From: Chara braunii
Lineage: Eukaryota > Streptophyta > Charophyceae > Charales > Characeae
Reading direction: 5' to 3'
Assembly: GCA_003427395.1 (NCBI GenBank)
Contig: BFEA01000143.1
Location: forward strand, 2,517,392-2,570,539
Length of the DNA stretch: 53,148 nucleotides
Shown here: in pieces, positions 9,892 to 21,015 of the stretch
Position numbering within the stretch: position 1 is the stretch's first letter
How the letters are laid out: the number at the start of each line of letters is the position of its first letter
Notes under the pieces: generated by a model
Seen by the model: the letters and a program-made list of their open reading frames with translations, nothing else
Told to the model about the DNA's origin: nothing
Databases searched by the model: none
Made by a program: the position numbers and the translations under genes

Positions 9892-9985
9892 CAAAGCCAG
9901 TTTTTGCTTTGGGCCTGGGTTTCCGTACAAAAGATGGAGATGTGGCAGTTGCGCACTTTCAAGAGAGCCCTTCAAAGTTCAGCAG
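9892..9985 (+). CDS. AHK1-like: Histidine kinase exon: sensor core strand pair
   Basis: A 94-base exon sits between TTTTTCAG and the donor GTAACG. It begins with two bases that complete the phase-1 codon of the previous exon (Thr) and ends in phase 2. It encodes PVFALGLGFRTKDGDVAVAHF, a hydrophobic strand, a KDG turn and a second strand. That is the usual form of the dCache stretch just before the membrane-proximal subdomain (compare the LYDSKGLVSLGF type in AHK1 proteins). The exact phase fit on both sides, with exons 3.5 kb upstream and 10 kb downstream, is the main support. It is too short to stand as an open frame on its own. Confidence 0.7.
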
Positions 9986-10200
9986 GTAACGTTCATGACT
10001 GCTCACGTTAAATGAAGAAAAAAGATTTAAATTTCCTGAGGGTGACATCGTGACAAACGTCCACGACCATTCACCTTAAAAAGAAAAAGGATGCACGTTT
10101 TGCAGTGCGCATGATTGTAAAATTTGTAAAAAGCCTGAAAGTGGCACAGTGCCCAACGCATTTCGTTTTCACATCAGAATCTTTTCTTTTCCATGCTTAA
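9986..10200. other. Anonymous intron sequence
   Basis: There is no gene. CCTGAGGGTGACATCGTGAC at 10035 resembles the centre of the 1851 inverted-repeat family, but arms were not found. Confidence 0.3.
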
Positions 10201-10368
10201 ACCGCCATTACCTTTCTCATACATCGGCCATGGGCCTGAAATTCCCCTGTGCGGCAAGCTTTGCGGATGCATCTCTGCCGCCAGCCGTTTCGCGGCGGTC
10301 TGCACCTCCGTGTTAACCGCCGCGCGGCCCGCGCTATTTTTTTCGAAGCGGGGAAAGGTACTGGCGGT
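10201..10368. mobile_element. TTAA-flanked MITE, copy 2
   Basis: Perfect TTAA on both sides (10197-10200, 10369-10372). The ends ACCGCCATTACCTTT and AAAGGTACTGGCGGT form a terminal inverted repeat. The interior is GC-rich (GGATGCATCTCTGCCGCC) and differs from copy 1. Confidence 0.8.
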
Positions 10369-10372
10369 TTAA

Positions 10373-10810
10373 TTTGTCCTTGTTGGTGGTTGGGGTGTCG
10401 TGGTTCAGGGGTTCACTCTATAAGCTCTCTGGGAGGTCGATGGGATTTCACGTTTCAACTAGAGAAAAAATGTGAGTAGTGCAATCAGACTCGTTTTCAA
10501 ACACACTTTTCACACATGTAAACAGTAATGCAGCACACTGGCGACATGCGCCCACTCAAAACTCAGAGATATGGTTTTCAGATACGAGTTCACTCCCAAT
10601 TGGCTATGGCGACCTCAGCGCACAAACATCTCACTGTTCACATACACTGGATCACCCTGGATATCCCACACGCATCACTCTAACACTCGAGCACACACAC
10701 ACACTCACTACTAACTATAGCTATGGCAGCTATGGCTGCCTCTAACCTATCGCTATGCTAACTCCTCCTCTCTTGCCACTGCGTCCTCCGGGCTCATCTG
10801 CAGACCTCCT
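10373..10810. other. Anonymous sequence before an assembly gap
   Basis: Nothing coding was recognised. A short (CA) run lies at about 10692-10705. Confidence 0.3.
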
Positions 10811-11389
10811 NNNNNNNNNNNNNNNNNNNNNNNNNNNNNNNNNNNNNNNNNNNNNNNNNNNNNNNNNNNNNNNNNNNNNNNNNNNNNNNNNNNNNNNNNN
10901 NNNNNNNNNNNNNNNNNNNNNNNNNNNNNNNNNNNNNNNNNNNNNNNNNNNNNNNNNNNNNNNNNNNNNNNNNNNNNNNNNNNNNNNNNNNNNNNNNNNN
11001 NNNNNNNNNNNNNNNNNNNNNNNNNNNNNNNNNNNNNNNNNNNNNNNNNNNNNNNNNNNNNNNNNNNNNNNNNNNNNNNNNNNNNNNNNNNNNNNNNNNN
11101 NNNNNNNNNNNNNNNNNNNNNNNNNNNNNNNNNNNNNNNNNNNNNNNNNNNNNNNNNNNNNNNNNNNNNNNNNNNNNNNNNNNNNNNNNNNNNNNNNNNN
11201 NNNNNNNNNNNNNNNNNNNNNNNNNNNNNNNNNNNNNNNNNNNNNNNNNNNNNNNNNNNNNNNNNNNNNNNNNNNNNNNNNNNNNNNNNNNNNNNNNNNN
11301 NNNNNNNNNNNNNNNNNNNNNNNNNNNNNNNNNNNNNNNNNNNNNNNNNNNNNNNNNNNNNNNNNNNNNNNNNNNNNNNNNNNNNNNNN
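10811..11389. other. Assembly gap (N)
   Basis: 579 undetermined bases directly next to a (CT)n tract that runs 11390-11479, which probably stopped the assembly. Confidence 0.99.

Positions 11390-11479
<90 letters not shown>
11390..11479. repeat. (CT)n microsatellite at the gap edge
   Basis: About 45 CT units flanking the N run; true length unknown. Confidence 0.97.
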
Positions 11480-11482
<3 letters not shown>

Positions 11483-12830
11483 CTTAGGTCTCGATCTCCC
11501 TCCCTGAATGTTCTCACTTCTCTATTATGAGTTATGGCGGCGGGCGCCATTGTCTACCACTGCTCCGAATGTTTACCTCCCTCATCCGCGTCAAAGTCCC
11601 CCAATAACACAGCAGAGCTTCTGCAACACACGAAAAAAATGATGGTGCTGGTTGTGACTTGAGTTTTGTTCTTGCAACAGATCCAAAATTAGACTTTTGA
11701 CATCGGTCCCTGACCCTGGTTGCAGCCGATCGCAATTATTTGGACCCTGTAGGACTTCCTTAGGATTGAGCTGCGACTGACCGGAGATTGATATGTGCTT
11801 CCTTCCTAAATACGGACCGTACAGACTTCTACAGTCTTCTACAATCCCAACTCTACCGTTTTCTACAGGACCTACACGACGGTACCTAATGCAGCCTACG
11901 GGCGAGTGGAAGAATGGGACTGAGTATGCAGAGGGGGCATGACGATGTGTGAAATCCTTTCACTCCCGCTGGCCTTATTTCGAATTCCTCGAAGAAAAAT
12001 CATTCTTTTTTGCGTATCATCTCACAAAATCCTCGACATGGTTGCTCATAATGTGATACAATGCGAGGTTCAGTTCCACGCAGTTGCTCTTCAGGGAACC
12101 ACGTATCCTGTTCTGGGTCTTGATACGGCCACCTTACACTGATCTGTTGACTAGGTCGCCCTGTTCTATTGGTTTGAATTTCCGCCTGATTCACTCTGCG
12201 ATCAATGTTGTAGCTGTCATCCATGTCAGGTGGGATCAATGATATGCGCGAAGGGAAGGCGTTTCCCAAATTAACAGGCAACAACTTTGAGGCATGGAAG
12301 ACAGGATAAGTGAGTATGTGAGGAGGGACATCTTCTGTGTAAGATGAGCTGTCATCCTCTCCTTTGATGCATGCTCACCGGATGGGTGAGCAGTGCCGGA
12401 ATAACCGAAGGAACAACCCATGTGACAATAAGGAATCATACACACAATGCGCATTAGAGTAAGCAATGTGAACTCGGATAGGCAACAGATCATACAATGT
12501 AGCCCAGCGGATGACTAAAAGAGAAGACCTGACTCATCAGACTCAGACTCGACTCACACAATCATCATCACACACATCACATAACAAGGAGGGGAGCATA
12601 CACGGAAGAAACATCCCTCCTTGCGCTCACAGGTGGGGAAGAAACCACAGATGATGAAGGGGGAGAAGAAACGAAGAATGGAGAGGGGAGAAGCGGCAAG
12701 AGCGGAACTCGTAATCGTCCAAAAGTTGTCTCCCTGTCAAATGTCTAACCAGTGTCTGTCCTCCGAATGTCGATTCAGATCCTGGGCGCTCAAGGCCCGA
12801 CAATCATCCCTGCCTGTAACATATCTCTCT
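11480..12830. other. Anonymous sequence
   Basis: No gene family was recognised. Weak gypsy-like words occur on the minus strand near 12000-12280 (YQDPEQDTWFPEEQLRG), which recall the end of a gypsy integrase/chromodomain region, but the support is thin. Confidence 0.3.
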
Positions 12831-12921
12831 CTCTCTCTCAAAAGAAGAAGAAGAAGAAGAAGGAGAGGATGGCTATGGAGGGTCAGATGAGAAGATGGAC
12901 AGGAGAGAGGAAGAAAGTAAT

Positions 12922-12923
<2 letters not shown>

Positions 12924-12989
<66 letters not shown>

Positions 12990-12990
12990 N

Positions 12991-13080
<90 letters not shown>
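12924..13080. repeat. Compound microsatellite (CT)n then (AC)n
   Basis: CT 12924-13050, interrupted by one N at 12990, then AC 13051-13080. A short AAG run lies at 12842-12860. Confidence 0.97.
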
Positions 13081-13082
<2 letters not shown>

Positions 13083-13203
13083 GTACTGACCCGTGCTTGT
13101 GATGGCTGATGCAGGTTGTGAAGTCCGGCGATGGCGCCCAGGTAAGTGACGTCACATCCTGTGGCTATGGCTCTCCAGCCTCCGCACCTCCTACCTCTAT
13201 CCC

Positions 13204-13545
13204 CTCCACCTGCCATGGCACATCTCCCTCAATGCTAACACTGCTCTCCAGCAGTGCCTCCTCAACGTGTGATCCAGCAGGACTCAATGATGTCTGCTGC
13301 TGGGGTCCAGCGATATGGCGCTGGACCTGGTCCTGAGCCTCAACGGCCTACAATCAGGGCCGTCCGATCGAACCCTCCACCTGCCATGGCACATCTTCCT
13401 GAATGCTAACACTGCTCTCCAGCAGTGCGTCCTCGAAGTGTGCTCCAGCAGGACTCAATGATGTCTGCTGCTGGGGTCCAGCGATATGGCGCTGGACCGG
13501 GTCCTGAGCCTCAACGGCCTACAATCAGGGCCGTCCGATCGAGTG
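13204..13545 (+). repeat. 171-bp tandem duplication
   Basis: CTGCCATGGCACATCT at 13210 recurs at 13381, and the two units are nearly identical through CAATCAGGGCCGTCCGATCGA. Together with 13546-13895 this lies directly 3' of the gypsy pol remnant (on the minus strand) and could be part of its LTR; TGTAGCATCCCC would start such an LTR near 13900 on the minus strand. Confidence 0.7.
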
Positions 13546-13983
13546 TCAATCGATGGTCCTAATCATAGGCCCAGGTCCTGGTCCTATGCATAAGGACAAA
13601 CATGAACCTGGTCTCCAATGGCCTACCTACGAATCTGAACCAGGCCTGCAACGGCCTACCTGTGAATCCACTGGTCCAAACAGGCACAATCCGAAAGGTA
13701 CGAAACGACACATCTGAAACAGACAAAACTCAGACCTGAAATAAGCGACAAAAATAAAATAAATGCCGAAAGCTTGTGAAAGGACAAAAATGGTGGTCAA
13801 AATGTGGCCATGGTCGACAGGTCATGCAAACGGAGGTCTGCACGACCTGGGGGCCAATGCAGAACTGTCAGGCCCAATCGGGCCTGCCCGGGGATGCTAC
13901 ACCTTTGACATCTAGAACTTCCCAGGGTCCTCTGTATGCAGGTAGCAGTTTCTGAGAAATCCCTCCTTCGAGCATAAACTCGT

Positions 13984-16500
13984 TCACTTCACGTATACTA
14001 GATTGGCGACTGTGAACCGCAAAGATCGATGCTTATTAGCTTGCTCTGCCATCTTGAACTGGGCATGTTTAATGTTTTCGGTCACTTTTTGCAGGTTTTT
14101 CTCATACTTCAGTGCAAACTCACGAATGTCATGCGGTAGTCTCTGAACCTGGTCAGGATTCCAACAGTCCATAGGTCAGTGTGGGCTTCCATCTCTTGTG
14201 CAGCTTGTTGGGCGTCCTATTACTAGACAGATAGACAACGTTTTTATACCCGCTAGCTACCTTCGGAAGGTATTCATCCAAACTTATCTGATCCGGTCTA
14301 ATATACATGGGTAAGGTTTGCTGCAGCAACTTGTTCTCGCGTTCTTTTTGACCGCCGGTCTCGGGCTGTCTGCCTACGGACATGGTCATCTGGAACCAAT
14401 AGACTTTTATGAGTTGTTGCCACTGCATCCCTCCCTATCACTATGATCAGGGGTGGTCGTTATCCTCGACCCAATGCGCGAAGAACTTGCGAATGACTAG
14501 GTTTGTTCTAGTTTCTGGTGGCAAAGGAACAAATTCTGCATATTTGCTAAACCGAGCACTATAACCATGAGTATTCCCATTCTGGGTTTTAAACCGCCAG
14601 TACACAGCCCCAGCCTTGCTGAAAAGAAAACTCGTCGCCTACGAAATTTTGGGAGGCCCAGCGCCGTCGATAAATTGAATCGGCGGCGGGCGGCCTCCGA
14701 AAAGGGCCTGCGGCCGATAGCTGGATGTACTGGTGGTTTAACTTTAGTATCCGTAAAGTGTATAGATATAGATTTGCCGGGCCCAAAGGCAATAGGTGCT
14801 GGTCTTAGTAGTCCTGCTACTGGGACTTGGGTCGTGCTCTTGTTCCATTGGCATACTTTACACCCCTGTATGTGGGTTATGCAATAAGACTTCATACCTG
14901 GTCATGCGTACGAAGTTACGAATGCAATAAGCTAGCGTTAAGTCTTCCTCCAACCAAGTGCGCCTTTGAGTCATGTGCTTCTCCTAGCATCAAACTCTCG
15001 ACTTCTTCGATGGTGGGAATATGGTTCCTGTTGCTGTGAGGAAAAGTAGGTTGTCTGCTATCCTATGCTCAGGCCACTCATGTGGTTTTTCCCCTGTGCT
15101 ATGACCGCCTTATATTCGGGGTCTACTTTGTAGGCTTCTCTACTCTTCTGTTGTAGGTCCTTTCCTGTACCTAAGTAGGCAGAAATCATTCCAAAGAAAT
15201 CTGCTTTTTCGAACAATTCATTGGCAATGACATTGTACGTCTCCTTTATTACTCTCAAGTCAAAATCAAACTCATTTGAATTCTCTCTCTAGCCCCCCTA
15301 GCTAGCTTAGTGCACATCTGCGCCTGTGTCTGCAACCAGCATAGAGTGTTATCCTACGAATAGATTTTAAAATGTTGTCCTAGAAAACAATGTTGCCACG
15401 TCCACAGGGATTCATAAAGTGCATACAACTCGCATTCATAGATAGAGTGTGCTGCATTCTCTGATGGTGGTTTCTCGCACATGAACTGTACTGGTCTATA
15501 GCCCTTTCCATCGTCTTGCTGTAGCACTGCCCCTATCTCAGACGGGCTTGAGTCTGTAGTCATCACAGGATCTGCACTTTTAAATACCAGCTACTCTATT
15601 AACGCTTTCTTCAACTTCTTGAATGATGGGGTGTAGTCCTTATCCCACAGCAATAAAGCTTCCTTATTGAGCAACATGCAAAGGGGTGCGGCAATTGTGG
15701 TGAAGTTTCTAGCGAATTTCCTATAGTTGTTTGTCAATCCTCCGAACGAGTGCAGTTCTGTGAGGCTCTTGGGGTTTCGACCTAATGGCTGCAAGTTGGC
15801 TGTCTTCCGGTTGTGCACCATCTTCATCTATGACATGATCGACGTATAGCAGATGCTGCTTCGCCCACTCGCACTTCTTTGAATTCACCTTGAACTTGTT
15901 TTCTTTCACCTTAGTTCGAACCTTGCATAGGTGCTCCTCATGTTCCTACAAAGTCTTACTAAAAAACTAGTAAAAATGAGGATGCCATCTAGGTATATGG
16001 CTACATGTCTATCAAGCCAGTTTGTGAACATGTCATTCATACAGCGCTGGAAGGTAGCAAGGACGTTTGTCATATTGAGAGGCAACACATTGAACTTATA
16101 GTGACCATCCCTCGTTTTGAATGCAGTCTTGTGCTGATCTTCAGGGGCTACTTCGATCTCATGGTACCCTTGGCTTAATATCTTAAGAAATTACAACCCT
16201 GTAGCCTATCCAGCAATTCACTACGAGTGGTGGTGGTTCTGCATCCTTTACTGCGATAGCATTTAAGCCCTTGTAATCTATACACAGTTTAATTTCTCCT
16301 TCTTTCTTTGGAACAGACAAAATGGGCGAGTCATAGGGGGATGAGCTTGTCTTAATCCGCCCCTTGTCTACTAATTCTTGAATCTGCTTGCGCAGCTATT
16401 CTAATTTATGTGGGGCCATCTTATAAATGGGACTCATGGGGATCTTGCTGCCTGGCTCTATCTCAGTGTGGTGCTTAATCGATATTCTGCAAATTCCTCT
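13984..16500 (-). mobile_element. Ty3/gypsy retrotransposon pol remnant (RT, RNase H, integrase)
   Basis: Read from 16500 down: SKIPMSPIYKMAPHKLEELR and SPILSVPKKEGEIKLCIDYK (start of reverse transcriptase), ATFQRCMNDMF and HVAIYLDGILIF (catalytic YLDG in place of YLDD), and NKFKVNSKKCEWAKQHLLYV (thumb region). Next come VMTTDSSPSEIGAVLQQDDG and HSIYECELYAL (RNase H), then CKVCQWNK (integrase zinc finger) and fragments ending near YEKNLQKVTENI. Several stops and frame changes break it. A TTAA-flanked element is inserted at 14593-14737. Neither gag nor protease was recognised. It lies in intron 2, antisense to the kinase. Confidence 0.88.
14593..14737. mobile_element. TTAA-flanked MITE, copy 3, inserted in the gypsy integrase
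   Basis: TTAA lies on both sides (14589-14592, 14738-14741). The ends ACCGCCAGTACA and TGTACTGGTGGT are inverted repeats. Removing the element plus one TTAA restores the integrase frame on the minus strand (ITDTKV-K-TQNGNTHGYSARF type reading), which defines both the boundary and the 4-bp target duplication. Confidence 0.88.
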
Positions 16501-17700
16501 AACATTTATTGACTTGGGGTGGCACCATCTCTGTTTCTTCCCTTGCATCCCCTTCCCTTGTTTTCTCTCTCTTGCCAAATAGACCTGACCTATTAACTTG
16601 TTCTTAACTGTGTACCTAGATAACATTGCAATGAACCTAGTCACATGAGAAGCTGGTCCATGTCAAGATACAAGTTGTCATAGCGCAGAACAAATGACTC
16701 CAAAAATCGTTGTGAAACCATACTCATCGTACATGTGGAATCCCAATGTCCAAGACACAGAGAAGAAGAAGAGGAGAGAGGGAGAAGAGACTTAGAGGGT
16801 GAGAGGGACAGAGTTTCCGCCGTCATCGTTGAGCAGAGAACCCTTGCTGGCCCACTTCCTCTTCAGGCGTTATCTCCCAACTCGCCACGTCAGCAATCAG
16901 TTCCTCCCTGACGATCTCTGACAATAAGTAGGTTACAGCAGGGCGCCCATCCTCCAGCCACGTCAGCAGCGGCCAGGGAGGATGACGCAGATCCTTCCTC
17001 AGGAGACGATCAGCAAAGCAAAGTGTCGACACGATCAACCAGGTAAGTGTCCCTTCCTCTATCGAACCAATCTCACATCCTCCTCCTCCTCGCCCACACT
17101 CAGCATAATCGCCCTCAAGGCAGGCGCCGCAGACAGAGAATGGCGCCAGCATAAAGCTCTGGCAGTCTCGCGTTGTCGCACCAGCGTCACGCCAGCATCC
17201 AGCAGCACGCACAAGACTGAATTATCACTCACAGGGGCTGGGTCAACTTATAAGGTTGACTCAGGTTGACCAGCCTCTGGTCTTCTGGGTACGACCGCCC
17301 AGATCGGTCGTCAGCCAATGGCCTGGATTGTGTACAGTTGCAGATTTCCCATGTGTTCCAACTTGGACCAGATTCTTCTGGATACCTGCAGACAACCAAA
17401 TATGTGTATCTGATCTACGGCCGAGGCTGGAAGCGGGTTGATTTGACTTCGGGCCTGAATTCCCGAGCTGGGATTGACTGTCGACTTTCCCAGGGTCAGC
17501 TGCCTCACGTAAGGCCTCTGAAGGCCAGTTTTGGCCTTGTCTTGGGTACCCCACAGCATCAGGCTTTCGTTCAGGCATTTCCATGACTTGGGGCGTGGCT
17601 TTTGACCCCCGTTTCGGGCCTTTGACCAAAAGTGACCACCCTCAGCCCAAGGCTAATGCAGATTTGAGCTGAGTTATTGCAACGTGGGGGCACTCGTACA
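16501..17700. other. Possible LTR-like module
   Basis: 16501-16830 may still hold gypsy leader sequence. CAACCAGGTAAGTGTCCC at about 17034 is followed by a C/T-rich stretch and then GGCCTGAA/GGCCTT-rich sequence to about 17690. On the minus strand a TGTACGAGTGCCCCCACG start near 17700 resembles the TGTAGCATCCCC start near 13900. No protein was recognised; LTR identity is a guess from position and layout. Confidence 0.3.
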
Positions 17701-18240
17701 GAATATGGGCAGGAGGGGGCTTGGCTCCATACCAATGACATTGGCGGACTTTCTTTTTCCTGCTCTGTTATGATCCTACTTCATCCACAACGCAAAACTC
17801 AAGACTTGCTGAAATTCAAAAGAAGAAGCGGAGAGAGATAAAAAGGGAATATAATGAAGGGAATAGAAGGAGAAGAAGAATTACACTTGCTGAAATTCAC
17901 AACAAGTGAAGAGAGATAAAGAGTGAACAGAACGAAGAGAATAGAAAAAGAAGAAGAAGAAGAAGAAGAAGAAGAAGAAGAAGAAGAAGAAGAAACACAA
18001 GTTGAACCAATGTCTCCCCCCTCACTTCTTCGTCCTCTCATCTTTTTATCCCTCTTCTCATAATCAATGAAATACAAAAACAACGGAATGAATGAAAAGG
18101 AATGATGTCTGCATGGGTCCTAGGGACCATCTCATGCAAATATGTACATGTCATGCATCATCTTCACACGCAGTGATCAATAGTATCAACTATAGACAAA
18201 GATAGAAAAGAAGAGGACCGAGTTTCACAACTTATATTAT
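17701..18240. repeat. Purine-rich region with (GAA)n
   Basis: AAGAAG runs at 17947-17994, preceded by two similar copies of TTGCTGAAATTCA with GAGAGATAAA (17808, 17888). No gene. Confidence 0.6.
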
Positions 18241-19640
18241 CAGAAATATGAATACAAAGTGTTTCAAAGTTCCCCTGAGTCCAGCGCTCATCAGCCCAAC
18301 ACCAATCTCTTATCAACTCATCAATATGGCTTCCAATGTATCAGCGCTACATCTGCAGACAATCTCCAAGTCGTCAATGTGGTCACTACTTCTTCAGCGC
18401 CACCTCTGCAGGTCACATCTAACCCAGGTAAGTATCTTCCATAGCCGAACCTTGAATGAACACTTTCAGCCTCAGTCCCTTCCTCCTACGATGCATACAC
18501 ACTCTTCACTCATGAGGATCTACTCTGGATACTACTCGTAGCTACATACTAACCCACTACTACTAATGCTAACTTGCTGGGCAGCTATGGCTGCATCACT
18601 TCCAGCATACAGACTTCTCCCTTCACTCAGCGCATCTTCTCCTTCCAGCGCTGCTCCTACTGGCTCAACGCACAAGTGCACCAGCACTTCCACGCATAGA
18701 ATGCCAGTGGAGATCTGGCGAGGAATGAGGCTGGCTGCCTCTTTTATACTCCTTGCTGAGTCTGCATTGGCTCAAACCAGCCTTCCTTTTGTCCCAGACC
18801 CTGCATTGCATGTGTCCCAGTAGAGTCCCAATGAAGTTCAACTGCTGCTGAGGCCTCCCGGCCTGAATTTGGACTTGAAGGTCTGGATCTGGACTGACCC
18901 CTAGACTTAGACCAGAACTGGGACTGTGCCTATTGACTTTATTTTCGGACAGGCACAACTCTCAACGAACAGACACATTTACTGCTTGAACAGACACTTT
19001 ACTTTGCACGAACAGATACACTGCCTGCACGTACAGACACACCCTTACCCGAACAGACATGACATACACATCTCCTGGTGAACAGGTAAGTCTTTTGACA
19101 ATGCCCTTTGCCTTANCTTTAGATATGCCTGTTGATAGAGAACTTGACCTTTGACCTGCTTNCACGTTTCTGAGCTCTGGCGAGATACCTTTTCACAATG
19201 CTTTACTTTTTCAAGGCCCGTGCTGCTTTATTTTTACAAGGCCTGAGGCCTATATCGGGTAAAGGCCCTTTTATGTCAGAGTATTCCCCCTCACCACCAG
19301 CACTCAACGAGCCCTCGTTTTCGCCATAACTTCACGTCTGTCCTCTTGGTTGCAACTGCTATTATGGTGGACCATCCATGCTCATCACGGATGTTCCAAG
19401 GACCACGCAATCACTACCACGCCTCTCCCATCTCATTTCGGTATAGCTACACTCTTGGATGAAGTAGAAGACCGGCTGGTACCCACACAGCAGCCTTCTG
19501 GATGCAGCGCTAACCAAAGAAGTGACCCCGCTAACCTGATCTTACCACTTTCACTAACCGACTTTGGTGCGTCCATTTTAGGCTTAAAAAAAAAAGGAAA
19601 AAAAAAAGGCTTGGCCCTCTGTTGGTTGCCTTTGCCTTGG
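18241..19640. other. Anonymous intron sequence with donor-like modules
   Basis: AACCCAGGTAAGTATC (18422) and GAACAGGTAAGTC (19081) occur in layouts like that at 17034, followed by CT-rich text and GGCCTGA-rich text. Repeated GAACAGACA words occur at 18966-19060. No coding sequence was recognised. Confidence 0.35.
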
Positions 19641-19940
19641 CATTTTGCAGCTTTATCCAAGCCGCCCACAGTTTTATGCCAGCAGTCGACAGTTTTTACC
19701 CTCTCAGTGTACTACATCTTCGACGGCCAAACCTCTTGCTCACTATGATGTCCCTGTCAATCGTCCTTTGCCTCGTGTTTTTTTGACGATGCTGCAAGTG
19801 AATCTCCAGCCTTGGATCAGAAATCAACGGTGCTCCATGTGTCATAAGAAGTTTGTCGTGCTTAACCACGGTTACAAGCAGATCAAGTTGCCCCTTGTCT
19901 CAATTTGGTGGACGCGTGTTTGTGTTGATGTGCTTCGCAG

Positions 19941-20489
19941 TCTTCTTGACGGACATGATCTCAAAGGAGGGCGCATTTTTTTCAGCAACCAGGTTGGAGC
20001 CATGGTCGCAGTGTCAGGTGGGGAAACCTGTTGTTCCTGTGACCGGGCTGGTATTTTCACACAGATAAATGCAACGGAATCGACTGACTCAGTGGTCCGG
20101 AAAGCTGCTCTGTATGTCCAACGACGCTTCGGATGGCAGTATGTTCTGCAGACGAACACATCTTCTGGCAACATAAGGATCAATGGGAAGAAATACTACA
20201 TATGCACTTGGCCATTTGAACCAGTTGCATCTTTACGGCTGACTGCAGTATTGATTCTGCCGCGTTCATCTCTCTTAGCATCTTTCGATAATCGCCGCCA
20301 AATTGTTGCTGCGGCGCTCGCCGTCCTTGCACTTGGAGGTTTCACACTCAGCTGCTTGTTAATTTTCCTGTTCATGAGGCTAAAGTTGAGGCATCTGCAG
20401 ATGGAACTACAACTGATGAAAGAACTTGAGGTTAAACGGACGGTTGAAGTGGAAAACCACGTAAAGACAGCATTCCTGTCAAAAATGAG
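19941..20489 (+). CDS. AHK1-like: Histidine kinase exon: membrane-proximal sensor, TM2 and linker helix
   Basis: The acceptor TGCTTCGCAG ends at 19940; one base completes a Ser codon with the previous exon. The first residues, LLDGHDLKGGRIFFSNQVG, fit the D-L-x-G-G strand motif of AHK1-type sensors. The exon carries sequons (NAT, NTS) and four cysteines in the outer part, then a hydrophobic helix of 26 residues starting QIVAAALAVLALGG (about joined residues 351-376). A charged amphipathic helix follows (RLKLRHLQMELQLMKELEV), typical of the signalling linker before the H-box, and the exon ends with TAFLSKM and a strong donor GTGAGT in phase 2. The open frame extends about 300 bases upstream of 19941, but those codons do not look like the family and the splice phase excludes them. 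Confidence 0.85.
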
Positions 20490-20706
20490 GTGAGTGTTCA
20501 TTACTGTTTTTTGTTTTTGTTTTTTTGACAGAGAAACATTTCATTCATAGACCATTGAAAATCGGGGGGGAAAAAAATTATAAAAAAAAAATTTGAGGCC
20601 GGGGACCTCACAATTCGACCCAGACTTATCCTGGCAGCCTTAGCTAGTATGACGAGATCCAGCCTTGGTCTCACCCTCTACTCCTGTGTGCCTTCCCTGG
20701 GAGTTC

Positions 20707-20817
20707 CTACCGTCTTCACCCGAATAGAGCGCCCGGTCATTATCACTGTATCTAGACTGAAAGTTACACCAAATACAGCTAAATGACCGGGCGTTCTATT
20801 CGGGTGAGGATGGTAGT
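20707..20817. mobile_element. Short inverted-repeat element, family shared with 45027-45139
   Basis: The left arm starts CTACCGTCTTCACCCGAATA and the right arm ends with its complement (TATTCGGGTGAGGATGGTAG). The arms extend inward to CGGTCATT/AATGACCG. It is 111 bases long and non-coding. Confidence 0.8.
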
Positions 20818-20878
20818 CCCCTCTCAGCTATTGCAGCTGTCAGGTAATCGTTGTATTCTGGTGTCCCTGGGTCCTTAA

Positions 20879-21015
20879 ACAAGCCACGATTTTAGGAAAC
20901 GTACGGGCCATTACAGGAGCGCCCAGATTCATCTGACTAGACAAGTTTCAACTTTCTAGTAAATTTCTACTCTATTTTTTTTCCAGGCCCGATAGCTGGG
21001 CCAAGTACTGGTGGT
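20879..21015. mobile_element. TTAA-type MITE, copy 4 (left end damaged)
   Basis: Shares ATTTTAGGAAACGTACGGGC, ACAGGAGCGCCCA and CGATAGCTGGGCCAAGTACT with the copy at 2651. The right end GTACTGGTGGT is intact; the left TIR is shortened after TTAA (20875). Confidence 0.75.

Noticed and set aside
10753-11550. Open frames running through the N gap and CT repeat
   Set aside because: The length comes from N codons and repeat dipeptides (Ser-Leu, Arg-Glu); there is no coding evidence.
19645-19940. Upstream part of the open frame containing the TM exon
   Set aside because: An acceptor at 19650 is possible, but phase agreement and domain wording favour 19941. The extra residues do not fit the family.
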